Shown here piece after piece: positions 42,377-43,779 of a stretch of 43,779 nucleotides of DNA. The notes under the pieces were generated by a model. That model ran no database searches. It was not told where the DNA came from and saw only the letters and a program-made list of their open reading frames with translations. Positions within the stretch are counted from its first letter, which is position 1. The number at the start of each line of letters is the position of its first letter. A program made the translations under genes and the position numbers. The stretch covers positions 1 to 43,779 of the forward strand of contig JAJPXZ010000189.1 of the NCBI GenBank assembly GCA_021205245.1, read 5' to 3'. The stretch is from Planctomycetaceae bacterium. GTDB taxonomy: Bacteria > Planctomycetota > SZUA-567.

Positions 42377-43390
42377 CTACCTGTTTTCCCGTCGGCGGAT
42401 GTTGTCGAGGGTCACGGCCAGGATGATGACGCAGCCGATAACCACCTGTTGGACAAAGGGCGAGACGCCGTGGAGATTCAGGCCATTACGGAGCACACCG
42501 ATGATAAACACGCCCATCATCGTGCCGCCCACCGAGCCAATGCCGCCCGAGAGACTCGCGCCGCCAATGACCACCGAGGCGATGCAGTTCATCTCGTATC
42601 CGGTCCCGGCGCTGGGCTGCGAGGAGTCGAGACGGGTCGCCATCACCACTCCGGCCAGACCGCACAACAGGCCGCAGGCGATATAGACCCAGGTGGTTAT
42701 CCCTTTGACGGAAATGCCTGCCAGGTAGGCCACTTCGTGGTTGCCGCCAATGGCGTAGAGGCTGCGGCCGAAGGGGCGGTACTTCACTACCAGCCAGCCA
42801 AGGATGGCGCAGACGCCGAGGATACCGACGGTCACGGAGAGAACGCCGATATGGCGCTTGACAGAGAGATTGAAGAACCATTCCGGGTAGCTGATGATTT
42901 GCCGGCCGTTCGTGATGATGTTGGCCAGGCCACGGGTGATGGACATCATGGCGAGGGTGGCGATAAAGGCGGGCAGGTTCAACCGGGTGATGAGCACACC
43001 GGTGACATAGCCGCACAATCCGCCGACGATAATGCCGGCAATGATGGCAAGGGGCCAGGGGATGCCCTGCAGCTTTGCCAACCAGCCCATCACCATCATC
43101 GAAAGGCCGAGGACCGCCCCGACGGAGAGGTCGATGCCGCCGATGATGATGACAAGCGTCATCCCGATGGCCATGATTCCCATAACCGTCACCTGGTCGA
43201 GGATATTCAGGATATTGCGGAGGCGCAGAAAGTGTGGCGAGGTGACGGACATGGCCACGCAGAGCAAGACCAGGGCTATCACCGGGGTATTGTTGGCGAG
43301 AAGGCGTCTCCAGGAGAAAGCCTGTCGGTCGTCCGGCTGTTCCAGCGCCAAGTCGTTCTGGGAGCGTGCCGCCGCGGACTCGTTTGTCAT
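42377..43390 (-). CDS. Sugar ABC importer permease, RbsC type
   Basis: A 337-residue CUT2 permease with about 8-10 helices. It has the RbsC features MGIMAIGMTLVIIIGGIDLSVGAVLGLS, AFIATLAMMSITRGLANIITNG, YAIGGNHEVAYLAGISVKG and ASVVIGGASLSGGIGSVGGTMMGVFIIGVLRNGLNL. The ATG at 43390 has GGAGGC 7-8 nt upstream; 43 further in-frame codons upstream lack a site. It is the first gene of the operon (permease, binding protein, ATPase, SDR, cyclase), an order that differs from the usual ATPase-permease-binding protein of rbs operons. Confidence 0.93.
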   Translation of the reverse strand: MTNESAAARSQNDLALEQPDDRQAFSWRRLLANNTPVIALVLLCVAMSVTSPHFLRLRNILNILDQVTVMGIMAIGMTLVIIIGGIDLSVGAVLGLSMMVMGWLAKLQGIPWPLAIIAGIIVGGLCGYVTGVLITRLNLPAFIATLAMMSITRGLANIITNGRQIISYPEWFFNLSVKRHIGVLSVTVGILGVCAILGWLVVKYRPFGRSLYAIGGNHEVAYLAGISVKGITTWVYIACGLLCGLAGVVMATRLDSSQPSAGTGYEMNCIASVVIGGASLSGGIGSVGGTMMGVFIIGVLRNGLNLHGVSPFVQQVVIGCVIILAVTLDNIRRRENR

Positions 43391-43779
43391 ACCGTTTGCC
43401 TCCGTTAGCTGTGAAGAATGGTTTCGCACGCCTCGAGTCGGGGTGCGCCTATGGCGGTGAGGCCATGTCGTCCGTACCGGCGCCATGGGAGGAGCCGTGA
43501 TGAGGCAGGACGCGTCCACGGGAGCGTCTGGCTCGTCAACCTATTGTTTTGTGAATATGGAAATCGACCTGCCTGGGTCGATAAAATCGCAAGAGCATCC
43601 CTGCACCCTCAAGAGGGTGCACTGACAACTGTAACTGCTTGTTTAGGGGATAAGGGCGCGTATCGACGTAATTCTCTATCCGAACCGGCTATGACTCCTT
43701 GGGTCTCGTGCAGGTGTAAAGAGAATGATGGCATAATAAAAAGTAAGGTTAGGTTTTTGAAGACCAAGCGTGTGATAGG
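43391..43779. promoter_or_regulatory. Upstream region of the sugar importer operon
   Basis: 389 bp to the window edge with no gene that I can support. It contains a perfect 18-bp inverted repeat, GCACCCTCAAGAGGGTGC, at 43603-43620, about 215 bp before the permease ATG. This could be a regulator operator or a small hairpin. The half-site CACCCTCAAG recurs upstream of rpiB. Confidence 0.45.

Noticed and set aside
1-43779. tRNA, rRNA, CRISPR array, insertion sequence or prophage
   Set aside because: Read through on both strands without finding cloverleaf-like genes, regularly spaced repeats, transposase motifs or integrase genes.

Overview
The window reads as a chromosomal piece of a diderm (Gram-negative-type) heterotrophic bacterium of moderately high GC. 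The grounds are two TRAP transporters, several solute-binding proteins whose signal peptides mostly lack a lipobox, the long PstC/PstA permeases seen in Gram-negatives, and purine-rich Shine-Dalgarno sites before most genes. Nothing fixes the genus. I see no rRNA, tRNA, CRISPR array, transposase or phage gene. About 36 genes are supported, nearly all in tight operons. Most starts were moved downstream of the longest reading frame to the ATG that has a good ribosome-binding site.

Left part (44-9041). A minus-strand phosphate operon runs pstS-pstC-pstA-pstB-phoU-phoB-phoR and ends in a textbook terminator. It combines the high-affinity phosphate ABC transporter with its signalling brake PhoU and the two-component pair. 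Next is a minus-strand set of a dienoyl-CoA-reductase-type iron-sulfur flavoenzyme, an OFA-like MFS carrier and an aldo/keto reductase (13285 down to 9063), with a LysR regulator divergent from it. This is probably an inducible pathway for an unsaturated or carbonyl-containing acid.

Middle (14650-22554). A LacI repressor is divergent from a complete sugar ABC transporter (ATPase, two permeases, binding protein) that ends in a GH4 alpha-galactosidase (melA). Together they form an alpha-galactoside (melibiose/raffinose type) uptake and hydrolysis unit. An IclR regulator lies convergent to it and divergent from the next operon.

Central accessory operon (23176-34152). Twelve co-directional genes encode an EthD-like protein, TRAP system 1 (DctP-Q-M), an unrecognised internally duplicated protein, TRAP system 2 (DctP-Q-M), a paralogue of that protein, a thiamine-diphosphate enzyme, a 58-residue protein and an amidase-signature hydrolase. 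The operon has one good promoter candidate and closes with a terminator hairpin. I cannot name the pathway. The two-half proteins, paired one-to-one with TRAP transporters, are the best candidate here for an undescribed system.

Right part (34375-43390). Two minus-strand operons flank a plus-strand DeoR regulator. The first is rpiB-like, dhaK, dhaL. The second is an RbsC/RbsB/RbsA-type sugar importer followed by a short-chain dehydrogenase and a cyclase-family hydrolase. The set fits import of a polyol or ketose (a tetritol/tetrulose is my best guess), oxidation, phosphorylation by the DhaK/DhaL kinase and isomerisation by the RpiB-like enzyme into the pentose phosphate pathway.
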